From the NCBI GenBank assembly GCA_017304125.1, contig JAFKLV010000153.1, positions 1 to 5,525 of the forward strand: a DNA stretch of 5,525 bases. The letters are read 5' to 3'. This document shows positions 1-5,525 of this stretch, piece by piece (positions within the stretch are counted from its first letter, which is position 1; each line of letters opens with the position of its first letter). The notes under the pieces are model-generated. The model searched no databases, was not told where the DNA came from, and saw only the letters and a list, made by a program, of their open reading frames with translations. The DNA is from Sphingomonadales bacterium. GTDB lineage: Bacteria > Pseudomonadota > Alphaproteobacteria > Sphingomonadales > Sphingomonadaceae. The position numbers and the translations under genes are program-made.

Positions 1-2564
1 AGCATATTGCCCGCGCCGCCGATCGCGCGCGAGGCTTCGCGCAGCTCGGTGGCGGGGATCGGGCTGTTCCATTGCGCCGCCGGCCAGCTGCAATCGGCGC
101 TCATCCCGCCCGTCACCGTGCCGCGGGTCAGCGCCGCCTTGATCACCCCGCCGACCGGGGCATTGTCGCCGAAGCCGATATAGCGATGCTGCGCGGTCGA
201 CGGCGCCGCCGCGCGCGCATCGCGAAAGGCGCGCGCGGAAAGCGCGGTGCTCACCGCATGATCGCGCCCGAGCCAGGCGATGCCGCGGAAATCGAACTCG
301 TCGGCGCCCTTCGCGACGCGCTGCTCATAGGCATCGACCCCGGCCTGATCGGCGACGAGCAAGGTCACCGGCAATTGCAGCAGCGCGCCGTCGGGCTCGA
401 AGATCAGATGCCGCACCGTCGCCAGCCGCGGCGCGATCGGCGCGAACAGATCGGTATAGAGCGCACGCGCGGTCGGCACGTCGAGCGCATAAGTGGTCTG
501 GGTATTGTTGACCTCGGTCGAGATCGTCTCGCGCAACGTCGCCACCTTGGCGGCGACATCGCCGGCGCTCGCCGCGAGCTGATAGCCGGTCGCGCCCGCA
601 CGATCGATCCAGATCGCGTAAAAGGCGTCGCCGAGCTGGGCGAGCTTGAAATAGCCCTCGCCCGGCTTGAGCGTCGCCTGCATCTCGGCGAGCGAGACGA
701 TGCGCGGGCTGACCGCGCGGAATTGCGGATAGGGCTCGAGCGCGGCGAGGGTCGCGGTCTGCGAGGCGGCCAAAGCGTCGACATCGGCCTGCTGCTGCGC
801 AATGCGCGGACGCAGCGAGGCATCCTGCTGCGAATCCTCGATCAGCTGCGCCAGCACGATGCGTTGCCGCTCGATATCGCGCGACAGCGAGACCGACTGG
901 CGGAACAGCCGCGCCGCCTCGTCATCACCGGCCGACAATTCGCGCGTCAGCAGCTCCAGCGTGTCCGCCGCGCCGGGCCGCACGAGCATCTGCGACGCGG
1001 TAAACAGATCGCCGGCCAGCGCCGGCCGCCGCGGAATCTCCCGCGCGAGCAACGAGAAATAGGGCTGGAGCTGGTTCGCCATGCCGGTCAGCGCGGCATG
1101 ATTGGCGGCGGTCGAGGCGAAGATCGCGCCATAAGCGGCGAGCGCATCGTCGGTCCGCCCGCGCCGCACGAGGAACGCGCCGAGCCGCGCCCGTGCGCCA
1201 TTCACCGCCGCGGTTTCGGGATATTGCGCCTCGAGCAGCGCCAGCGCCTGCCGCAGCAATGCTTCGGCCTGACCGTAATCATTCTGCGCTTCCCAGGTCA
1301 GCGCGATCTCGCCGAGCAATTGCGCGCGCAGCCGCGTGATCGAGGTGACGCGCCCGTCGCGGATCGCCACCGCATCGCGCTGCGCCCGCGTCAGCACCGC
1401 GCGCGCCTCCGCCGGCTTGCCTTCGAGCCGCAGGATCGTGCCGCGCAATTGCTGCGCCTGCGCGTCGATGATCGCGGCGCGCTCGCGCGGGGTCAGCCGG
1501 GTATCCTGCCGCACGCCAAGCGCCTTCATCTCGGGCACGCCGCTGTTCATCTCGCCGGCGGCCTCGGGCGTCAGTGCGACCGATCCGGCCGCCGGCTGGG
1601 CGAGCAGCGCACCGCTCGACAAGGGCTGGTCGAGGATCGCCAGCGCACCCGCCAGATCCTGCCCATTGACATGATGCATCGCCTCGAAATTGCGGCGCAG
1701 ACGAAGCTGCACCGGATCGGCGGTGACGATCGCATGCGCGCGGGAGAAGGCCGCATCGGCCTGATCGCGCAGGCCGAGGTTGGAAAGCTGCAACGCGCGG
1801 TTGATCAGAAATTCGTGCGCGCGATTGTCGCGCTCGACCGGGGTGAGCCCGGCGGCGTCGGACGAATGCGCGAAACGATCGGTGAGGCTGTCGAAGAATT
1901 CCGCCGCCTCGGCATAATTGCCCGAGGCGTTGCGGCGATACCCCTCCGCCAGCGCGGATTGCGCATCGAGCGTCGTCGCCTGCAATCGTGCGAAGGCGGC
2001 GCCATTCCCCACGCCGGTCGTCACGATATCGATCTTGCCCGGGACGGGGCGGCCGGCGATCACCGTGCGCAACGCGAGATCGAGCGCGCTGGCATAGATC
2101 GCCTGCCCCTGCGCGACATAGAGCCGGCCGTGCCGCCGGGTGCTGACGATCCGATAAGCGCCGCCGTCCGCGCTGCACTTGCGCATCGCCACCGTGCCGA
2201 GGCCGGGCAATGTCGCGTTGCCCGCCGCCTCACACGTTACCGCCGCCTTGCGCGATGCGGCCAGCCGGTCGAGCAGCGCCGCGCCCTCGTCGTTGCCGCT
2301 CGATCGCAGCATATAGACCTGCCCGATCGGCCGCGCCGCATCGCGGCACACCAGCATCCAGGCGCGATCGAACATCGTGCGCGCGGCGGGATCGGCACTC
2401 GCGCTCTGCGCTTGACACAGCGCGCCGCCGTCGTCACCGATGCGAAAACTGTCTTCGAGCAGCGCGCGCCGATTTGCCGCCTGCGCGAAACCCGCACCGA
2501 AGACACCCGGCGCGATCAGGCCGACGATCGCAAATGTGGCGCATAACCCGCGCAAGCCGCTCAT
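1..2564 (-). CDS. Exported TPR-CHAT domain protein (caspase-like peptidase family), 3'-truncated by window edge
   Basis: The frame is open from ATG at 2564-2562 to the left edge (854 codons, no stop); the C-terminus is missing. Residues 1-29 form a Sec signal peptide (hydrophobic core about 9-25, cleavage likely after FAQA), so the protein probably acts in the periplasm or outside. The mature N-terminal part (about 30-190) carries Cys50, Cys73, Cys111 and Cys130; the next Cys is 825, suggesting two disulfides. TPR-like helical repeats lie at about 205-285 (GNYAEAAEFFDSL) and 365-485, the clearest being ALTWEAQNDYGQAEALLRQA near 421-440. A charged helical linker spans about 550-610. The CHAT domain begins near 625: LKPGEGYFKLAQLGDAFYAIW (632-652), the HLIFEPDGALLQLPVTLL strand-turn (719-736) and the TALSARAFR element (773-781) are typical. 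The catalytic His and Cys of CHAT peptidases fall beyond the edge, so activity cannot be judged. The substrate is unknown. Family identity is firm; export is well supported; proteolysis is inference. Confidence 0.9.
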   Translation of the reverse strand, partial: MSGLRGLCATFAIVGLIAPGVFGAGFAQAANRRALLEDSFRIGDDGGALCQAQSASADPAARTMFDRAWMLVCRDAARPIGQVYMLRSSGNDEGAALLDRLAASRKAAVTCEAAGNATLPGLGTVAMRKCSADGGAYRIVSTRRHGRLYVAQGQAIYASALDLALRTVIAGRPVPGKIDIVTTGVGNGAAFARLQATTLDAQSALAEGYRRNASGNYAEAAEFFDSLTDRFAHSSDAAGLTPVERDNRAHEFLINRALQLSNLGLRDQADAAFSRAHAIVTADPVQLRLRRNFEAMHHVNGQDLAGALAILDQPLSSGALLAQPAAGSVALTPEAAGEMNSGVPEMKALGVRQDTRLTPRERAAIIDAQAQQLRGTILRLEGKPAEARAVLTRAQRDAVAIRDGRVTSITRLRAQLLGEIALTWEAQNDYGQAEALLRQALALLEAQYPETAAVNGARARLGAFLVRRGRTDDALAAYGAIFASTAANHAALTGMANQLQPYFSLLAREIPRRPALAGDLFTASQMLVRPGAADTLELLTRELSAGDDEAARLFRQSVSLSRDIERQRIVLAQLIEDSQQDASLRPRIAQQQADVDALAASQTATLAALEPYPQFRAVSPRIVSLAEMQATLKPGEGYFKLAQLGDAFYAIWIDRAGATGYQLAASAGDVAAKVATLRETISTEVNNTQTTYALDVPTARALYTDLFAPIAPRLATVRHLIFEPDGALLQLPVTLLVADQAGVDAYEQRVAKGADEFDFRGIAWLGRDHAVSTALSARAFRDARAAAPSTAQHRYIGFGDNAPVGGVIKAALTRGTVTGGMSADCSWPAAQWNSPIPATELREASRAIGGAGNM

Positions 2565-2580
2565 CCCCCGTTCCCCCTCT
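2565..2580 (-). promoter_or_regulatory. Ribosome binding site of the CHAT gene
   Basis: Reading the minus strand, AGAGGGGGA occupies 2580-2572 and is followed by an 8-base spacer (ACGGGGG-type) before ATG at 2564. This purine-rich stretch is a plausible Shine-Dalgarno and supports the ATG immediately ahead of the signal peptide over later in-frame starts, which would delete the hydrophobic export signal. Confidence 0.55.
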
Positions 2581-2635
2581 ACGCACCCGACCGCACCTGT
2601 GGGTCGCGATCATCGGCTGCGTTGCTGCTGTTCCG

Positions 2636-2773
2636 CTATGCCGCCAAGGGAAACGAACGGTTAAGATTTGAGTAAATATTGTCGAAACCGGTCGTCGCCT
2701 GGCGAAATCGCCCTTCCTCAAAAGAAGTGTACTGACTACGCGACCAGTTATCGAACTTATCGGGGCGATTCAT
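2636..2773 (-). CDS. Possible small protein of 45 residues, unknown function
   Basis: ATG at 2773-2771 opens a frame of 45 codons ending in TAG at 2638-2636. The product begins MNRPDKFDNWSRSQYTSFEE and ends NRSFPLAA; it is polar, rich in Ser, Asn and aromatic residues, with no membrane segment or signal peptide. A GGTGA motif lies 10 bases before the ATG. The frame extends further upstream to a possible TTG start at 2842, which would place it just after the membrane-protein stop. Against it: codon third positions are only slightly more than half G/C by eye, unlike the strong bias in the two large minus-strand genes, and the frame covers the likely CHAT promoter region. I do not recognise it. 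It may simply be AT-rich spacer that is open by chance. Confidence 0.22.
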   Translation of the reverse strand: MNRPDKFDNWSRSQYTSFEEGRFRQATTGFDNIYSNLNRSFPLAA

Positions 2774-2844
2774 ACGGCGCTTTTCACCGGCGCACAACGT
2801 CGTTTGTCGAGCGTTTCCTTTAGGTTGCAATTGAAATCCCAATA

Positions 2845-2858
2845 GTCGCCGGCGCGAC
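2845..2858 (-). terminator. Weak hairpin just after the GT-C-like gene stop codon
   Basis: On the minus strand GTCGC-GCCG-GCGAC forms a 5-bp G/C-rich stem with a 4-base loop, starting 6 bases past the TGA at 2867-2865. It is followed by TATTGGGATTTC, which is only partly T-rich. A short stem without a real T-tract makes this a poor intrinsic terminator; it may be a pause site or chance. Confidence 0.22.
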
Positions 2859-2864
2859 CGGACT

Positions 2865-4421
2865 TCACTGCGGCAGCGTCTGGCGTCGCACCCGGTACAG
2901 CGCCGAGGCGCCGTTGCTCCAGATCAATTGCAGGTCGGTCTGCCGCGCCGCGCCCGGCGGGAAGCCGATCGTCCACACATGGGTGAATCCGGCGCGCGGA
3001 AACTCCTGCAGCGCGGTTTCGAAGCGCGAGCCGATATCGGGGCAGATACGCGGATAGACGAGTTGCGAGGGATCGGCGAGATACGGCCGCGCCGCAAGGT
3101 GGCGGACGCGCAGCAATTGCTGCCCCGCCAGATTCCATTGTTCGTTGGTGAAAACGTCGCGACGCACGATCGCCATCCCGGGCAGATGATCGCGCCGCAG
3201 ATCGGACCATTTTCCCGAGCACGGCCGCGCAACCAGCGACAGCACCGATGCGCCGCGCGGGATCGCATCGATCGCCGCCAGCTCGCGCTGCTGCTCGCCG
3301 CTGCGCAGCAGGAAGCTCGCGGTCGTCGTGGCGGTACGGACGAGGAAGAAGGCGAGCGCCAGTAGCGCCAGCGTATGCGCGAACCGCGGCGATCCCGTGG
3401 GCGGCCGGATCGCGAGCAGCGCGATCATCACCATTGCCGGCGCCATCCGCATATCGACATAGGAGCCGCCCAGCGCGAGCCGCGGCAGCAGGATGAAGGC
3501 CGCCAGACACAGCAGCGCGGGCCAGCCGAGCAACGGCGAGAATCCCAGCTTCGGATGGCGCGCGGCGACGTAGATGATCATCACGATCGGCACGAGCGAG
3601 GCCATGTCCAGCCACTGCCAGCGATCACGCAGGATCGAGGCGATCCACAAGCCCTTTGCCGACCAGTTGAACCAATCGTCGGCGCCCGTTCCCTGCCCGT
3701 GCGACGCCAGGATCATGAGTATCAGCGGCAGCGCCAACGGCACGCCCTGCACCGCCGCGATGCCGATAGTCGCGGGCCAGGTGCGCCGCTCGGCGCGGAG
3801 GCGCGCGAACTCGGCCCCCGCCGCCATCAGGCACAGCATCCCCCAGCCGAAGCTGTGCGCGAGCCAGATCGCACACGAAATCGGCACGAACAGCGCCGCG
3901 CGCAGCGCGAGCCGCTGCCCCCTGCCGAGCCGCAACCAGAGCGCCAGCGCGCAAAAGGCCAGCCCCTGCGCCAGCGCGAAATTGACGAAGCCGAACTGGA
4001 ACGGCCACGCATAGGCCAATGGCAGCGCGAACAACGCGGTGGGCGGGACGCGGCCGTGTGCTTCGCGCGCGGTCCACAATAGCCCGGCCATGGTCAGCGC
4101 CGGGATCAGGATCACGCCCAGCTTGGCGGCCAGCTCGAACGGCAGGATCGTCGCGAGCGCCGGCACCAGCAGGTCCATGCCGAGATTGCCGACCGGCGCC
4201 CATGAGAAGGCATAATAACGCGCCAGCGCCGCCGACTGGCCGAGTGCGAGCGAGACATGCCACCGCCCCATATGCCCGGGCAGATCCTCCAGCGGCGGCA
4301 GCGCGGGCCACAGCAGCGGCACCAGCCCGATCAGCAACACCCCCACCAGAATGCCGCACCGCGCCCACCACGGCACGGTCGAACCGGTCACGCGACCGGA
4401 AGGAGCAGGGCTGGCGGCCAT
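2865..4421 (-). CDS. Polytopic membrane protein with GT-C glycosyltransferase-like architecture
   Basis: This is a complete 518-residue protein with ATG at 4421-4419 and TGA at 2867-2865. About ten to twelve hydrophobic segments are visible, the first at about 22-40, others near 98-117, 127-165, 171-206, 216-240, 270-286, 296-313, 325-338 and 346-364. Right after the first segment comes PPLEDLPGHMGRW (42-54), an acidic pair followed by His and Arg; GT-C enzymes carry their catalytic acidic residue in this first external loop. A second polar motif, YVDMRMAP (321-328), precedes a late membrane segment. Residues from about 375 to 518 form a non-membrane C-terminal domain opening with AIDAIPRGASVLSL, with Cys401 and Cys460 that could pair outside the membrane. 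No exact family or substrate is recognised; a polyprenyl-phosphate-sugar transferase or a non-catalytic relative are both possible. Codon use is strongly G/C-ending (42 of the first 50 codons by hand count). An AAAGGA sequence about 13 bases upstream may be the ribosome binding site. It is transcribed divergently from the GT22 gene. Confidence 0.85.
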   Translation of the reverse strand: MAASPAPSGRVTGSTVPWWARCGILVGVLLIGLVPLLWPALPPLEDLPGHMGRWHVSLALGQSAALARYYAFSWAPVGNLGMDLLVPALATILPFELAAKLGVILIPALTMAGLLWTAREAHGRVPPTALFALPLAYAWPFQFGFVNFALAQGLAFCALALWLRLGRGQRLALRAALFVPISCAIWLAHSFGWGMLCLMAAGAEFARLRAERRTWPATIGIAAVQGVPLALPLILMILASHGQGTGADDWFNWSAKGLWIASILRDRWQWLDMASLVPIVMIIYVAARHPKLGFSPLLGWPALLCLAAFILLPRLALGGSYVDMRMAPAMVMIALLAIRPPTGSPRFAHTLALLALAFFLVRTATTTASFLLRSGEQQRELAAIDAIPRGASVLSLVARPCSGKWSDLRRDHLPGMAIVRRDVFTNEQWNLAGQQLLRVRHLAARPYLADPSQLVYPRICPDIGSRFETALQEFPRAGFTHVWTIGFPPGAARQTDLQLIWSNGASALYRVRRQTLPQ

Positions 4422-4485
4422 CGGGCGGGGAGATCCTTTGCGGGCGGAAACGGGCTGCGGGAAATCGAGTCTTAGCGACAGCGGC

Positions 4486-4521
4486 GCGCGCGGCAGCCGA
4501 TTGCCATCATAAGCCGCGCGC
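4486..4521. repeat. 9-bp inverted repeat with 18-base loop upstream of the GT-C-like gene
   Basis: GCGCGCGGC at 4486-4494 is exactly complementary to GCCGCGCGC at 4513-4521, with 18 bases between. A nested CAGCC/GGCTG pair (4494-4498 and 4524-4528) offers an alternative fold. It sits 65-100 bases before the ATG of the minus-strand membrane gene, so it could fold in that gene's leader RNA. Neither strand has a T-tract after it, so it is not a standard terminator. Simple GC alternation makes chance pairing more likely than the length suggests. Confidence 0.4.
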
Positions 4522-4592
4522 TTGGCTGAAATTCGTCCTTCACGCCGATACGTCCTTCGGCTTTACAGTTACCTAAGCTTATCGCGGCATCG

Positions 4593-4658
4593 GCGCTATC
4601 GGATACGATTGCAGGATGGGGCAAGGGGGCAGCGGCCTGAAATGAGGGACGATAGCGC
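4593..4658. repeat. 9-bp inverted repeat with arms 48 bases apart
   Basis: GCGCTATCG at 4593-4601 is the exact reverse complement of CGATAGCGC at 4650-4658. The arms are of mixed composition, so a perfect 9-bp match is less easily explained by base bias than the hairpin at 4486-4521. The spacing fits either a long-loop RNA structure or two half-sites for a dimeric or looping regulator. No protein-binding consensus is recognised. Confidence 0.35.
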
Positions 4659-4711
4659 AACATGGCCGGTGCGGCTGACGGCATCAGCCGCGCAATCGCA
4701 GCGCGGGAACT

Positions 4712-4744
4712 GCGATAAATATTATAATTCCCACACGTTATCGC
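4712..4744 (+). promoter_or_regulatory. Putative promoter -10 box within an operator-like dyad, upstream of the GT22 gene
   Basis: A perfect TATAAT lies at 4723-4728, followed about 50 bases later by the GT22 start codon at 4778, which allows a short leader. No good TTGACA-like -35 is found 16-18 bases upstream, so an activator or another sigma factor may be needed. The box is enclosed by GCGATAA (4712-4718) and TTATCGC (4738-4744), a 7-bp inverted repeat centred on the last base of the -10, and also by GGGAA/TTCCC at 4705-4709 and 4728-4732. A repressor binding this dyad would block polymerase directly. Sequence pattern is seen; function is inferred. Confidence 0.35.
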
Positions 4745-4777
4745 GATGTTAAACGGTCGACCGCTCTATCCTGGGTC

Positions 4778-5525
4778 ATGCATCAAATGATACGCAAGGA
4801 ACGCCTGTCGGTGAGCGATCGAGCGCAAATCGCCGTATTGCTCATGCTCGCGTTTCTTGTGCGTATCGCGGCACTCTGGCCGTCTTCGATCCTTCATCCC
4901 GATGAAATATTTCAATATTTGGAACCGGCTCACCGGATAATATTCGGCTATGGCACGATCCCTTGGGAATATCGCTACGGCATGCGCAGCTGGTTTGTTC
5001 CGCTGCTCGCCACCCCATGGATGGCCGCCGGCCATTTCATCGCGCCGTCGACGGGGCTGTACGTCAAACTGCCCGTTCTCCTGTCAATCGCCTCGGGCCT
5101 TTCGATCACCTGGTCGGCCTGGATCATCGGCAGGCGCATGGGCCCTTTCCAGGGCCTGATCGCAGGATTTGTCGCCGCGATCTGGTTCGAACAGATCTTC
5201 TTCTCCGTTCACCTGTTAACGGAAGTACTCGCCACCGGGTGCATCGTGCCCGCCGCAGTCCTTTTGACAGGCAAAGACGTGTCACCGAAACAATGGGCGT
5301 GGGCGGGCCTTCTGCTCGGGCTGGCGTTCATATTGCGCTTCCAATATGCGCCGGCGATCGCGCTTTTGCTGCTCCTGACCAGCGGATCGAACATTCGACG
5401 CTGCTGGCTTCCGATTATGGCGGGAGGCATGGCCGCCTTGATGCTTTCGACGGCGGTCGATTTATCGATGGGCGGGGTCCCGTTCGGCTGTATGGTCGAG
5501 AATTTCAGGCATAATCTGATCTTGA
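4778..5525 (+). CDS. GT22-family (ALG9/PIG-B-like) membrane mannosyltransferase, 3'-truncated by window edge
   Basis: The frame starts at ATG 4778 (a second in-frame ATG at 4787 is also possible; neither has a strong Shine-Dalgarno) and runs open for 249 codons to the right edge. After the first membrane segment (about 17-34) comes the family signature HPDEIFQYLEPAH (40-52), followed by PWEYRYGMRSW (62-72); HPDE-FQ-E-H and WE-RS are hallmarks of the GT22 GT-C enzymes that add mannose from dolichyl-phosphate-mannose in eukaryotes. Asp42/Glu43 would be the catalytic acidic residues in the periplasmic loop. Further membrane segments lie at about 95-117, 123-143, 145-164, 171-201 and 210-226, with a conserved-looking LLTEVLAT (146-153) and LRFQYAP (186-192). 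The bacterial enzyme presumably uses a polyprenyl-phosphate sugar; donor sugar and acceptor are unknown. Only about half of the family length (usually near 450-550 residues) is present. Codon use is less biased than in neighbours: 28 of the first 50 codons end in G or C by hand count. It is divergent from the GT-C-like gene. Confidence 0.88.
   Translation, partial: MHQMIRKERLSVSDRAQIAVLLMLAFLVRIAALWPSSILHPDEIFQYLEPAHRIIFGYGTIPWEYRYGMRSWFVPLLATPWMAAGHFIAPSTGLYVKLPVLLSIASGLSITWSAWIIGRRMGPFQGLIAGFVAAIWFEQIFFSVHLLTEVLATGCIVPAAVLLTGKDVSPKQWAWAGLLLGLAFILRFQYAPAIALLLLLTSGSNIRRCWLPIMAGGMAALMLSTAVDLSMGGVPFGCMVENFRHNLIL

Larger units (their letters stand above)
2565..2864. other. Intergenic region between the GT-C-like gene and the CHAT gene (300 bases)
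   Basis: This stretch is visibly more AT-rich than the flanking genes, especially 2650-2770. It should contain the CHAT promoter if that gene is not read through from the membrane-protein gene. One weak sigma70-type candidate on the minus strand is TTGTGC (2797-2792) and TATGAA (2774-2769) with a 17-base spacer, only 3/6 and 4/6 consensus matches. It also holds a GGCGA-aa-TCGCC dyad at 2701-2712 and two direct copies of TTATCG at 2748-2753 and 2757-2762. A possible small gene (2636-2773) overlaps these signals, so coding and regulatory readings compete. Confidence 0.5.
4422..4777. other. Divergent intergenic region with paired inverted repeats (356 bases)
   Basis: No convincing gene lies here. 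The short open frames on both strands lack similarity to any family I know and show Arg/Ala/Ser-rich shadow composition. The region separates two divergently transcribed membrane-protein genes and must contain both promoters. Its left half is G/C-rich with a hairpin at 4486-4521; its middle contains a second dyad at 4593-4658; its right end (about 4712-4757) is markedly AT-rich and contains a perfect TATAAT. Confidence 0.6.

Noticed and set aside
2540..2544. Lipoprotein-type Cys near the CHAT protein N-terminus (Cys8)
   Set aside because: The preceding residues LRGL do not match a lipobox (the residue before Cys is Leu rather than Gly/Ala/Ser) and the Cys precedes the hydrophobic core.
72..2546. 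Very long plus-strand open frame (824 codons) opposite the CHAT gene
   Set aside because: It is codon-for-codon antisense to the CHAT frame. Stops there need TTA, CTA or TCA codons in the sense frame, which a G/C-biased gene avoids. The product is Arg/Ala/Gly-rich with no recognisable domain.
2770..3615. Minus-strand open frame of 281 codons
   Set aside because: It lies in another frame of the same strand over the 518-residue membrane gene, has Arg/Ala-rich composition and no coherent domain or membrane segments.
3375..4082. Plus-strand open frame of 235 codons
   Set aside because: Antisense shadow of the membrane-protein gene, full of Arg, Gln and His runs as expected for the reverse of Leu/Ala/Trp-rich membrane segments.
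4019..4576. Plus-strand open frame of 185 codons crossing the membrane gene start
   Set aside because: Mostly antisense to the membrane gene; Arg/Ala/Pro-rich and without a recognisable domain, and its tail runs through the hairpin region.
4472..4752. Two short overlapping open frames in the divergent intergenic region (minus 4472-4684, plus 4522-4752)
   Set aside because: Neither has a good ribosome binding site, recognisable motif or biased codon use; both cover inverted repeats and the likely promoter.
4963..5514. Plus-strand open frame of 183 codons
   Set aside because: It overlaps the GT22 gene in a different frame; the GT22 frame has clear family motifs and membrane segments, this one has Arg/His-rich shadow composition.
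1..5525. CRISPR array, tRNA/rRNA gene, transposase or terminal inverted repeats
   Set aside because: No regularly spaced repeats, no cloverleaf or rRNA-like sequence and no mobile-element protein motifs were seen by reading both strands.

Overview
The window looks like a chromosomal segment of a high-GC alphaproteobacterium. Frequent CGATCG/GATCG words, strong third-position G/C bias in two of the three genes, and the gene types fit a sphingomonad (Sphingomonas-like), but this is inferred from composition and protein style only. No RNA gene, CRISPR array, insertion sequence or attachment site was seen.

Layout: (1) Positions 1-2564, minus strand, hold a large gene cut by the left edge. It encodes an exported TPR-CHAT protein: a Sec signal peptide, a small four-cysteine N-terminal domain, TPR-like helical repeats, a helical linker and the first half of a CHAT (caspase/separase-like) domain. 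The catalytic His/Cys region lies outside the window. (2) Positions 2565-2864 are a 300-base, AT-richer gap with a ribosome binding site, a possible 45-codon small gene and a weak hairpin. (3) Positions 2865-4421, minus strand, encode a complete 518-residue polytopic membrane protein with GT-C glycosyltransferase-like architecture (an acidic motif after the first membrane segment and a soluble C-terminal domain). (4) Positions 4422-4777 are a divergent intergenic region with two 9-bp inverted repeats and a TATAAT box enclosed in a 7-bp dyad. (5) Positions 4778-5525, plus strand, hold the first 249 codons of a GT22 (ALG9/PIG-B-like) mannosyltransferase-type membrane protein, cut by the right edge, with less G/C-biased codon use than its neighbours.

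Functional reading: two multi-pass, probably lipid-linked-sugar-dependent GT-C-type proteins are transcribed divergently from a structured intergenic region, which suggests a role in envelope glycan, lipid or protein glycosylation. The CHAT protein lies downstream of the GT-C-like gene on the same strand but across a 300-base gap, so co-transcription is uncertain. Whether it is functionally linked to the glycosyltransferases cannot be decided here. A very long plus-strand open frame opposite the CHAT gene is a codon-bias artefact. The most unusual item is an exported CHAT protease-like protein with a putative disulfide-stabilised N-terminal domain.
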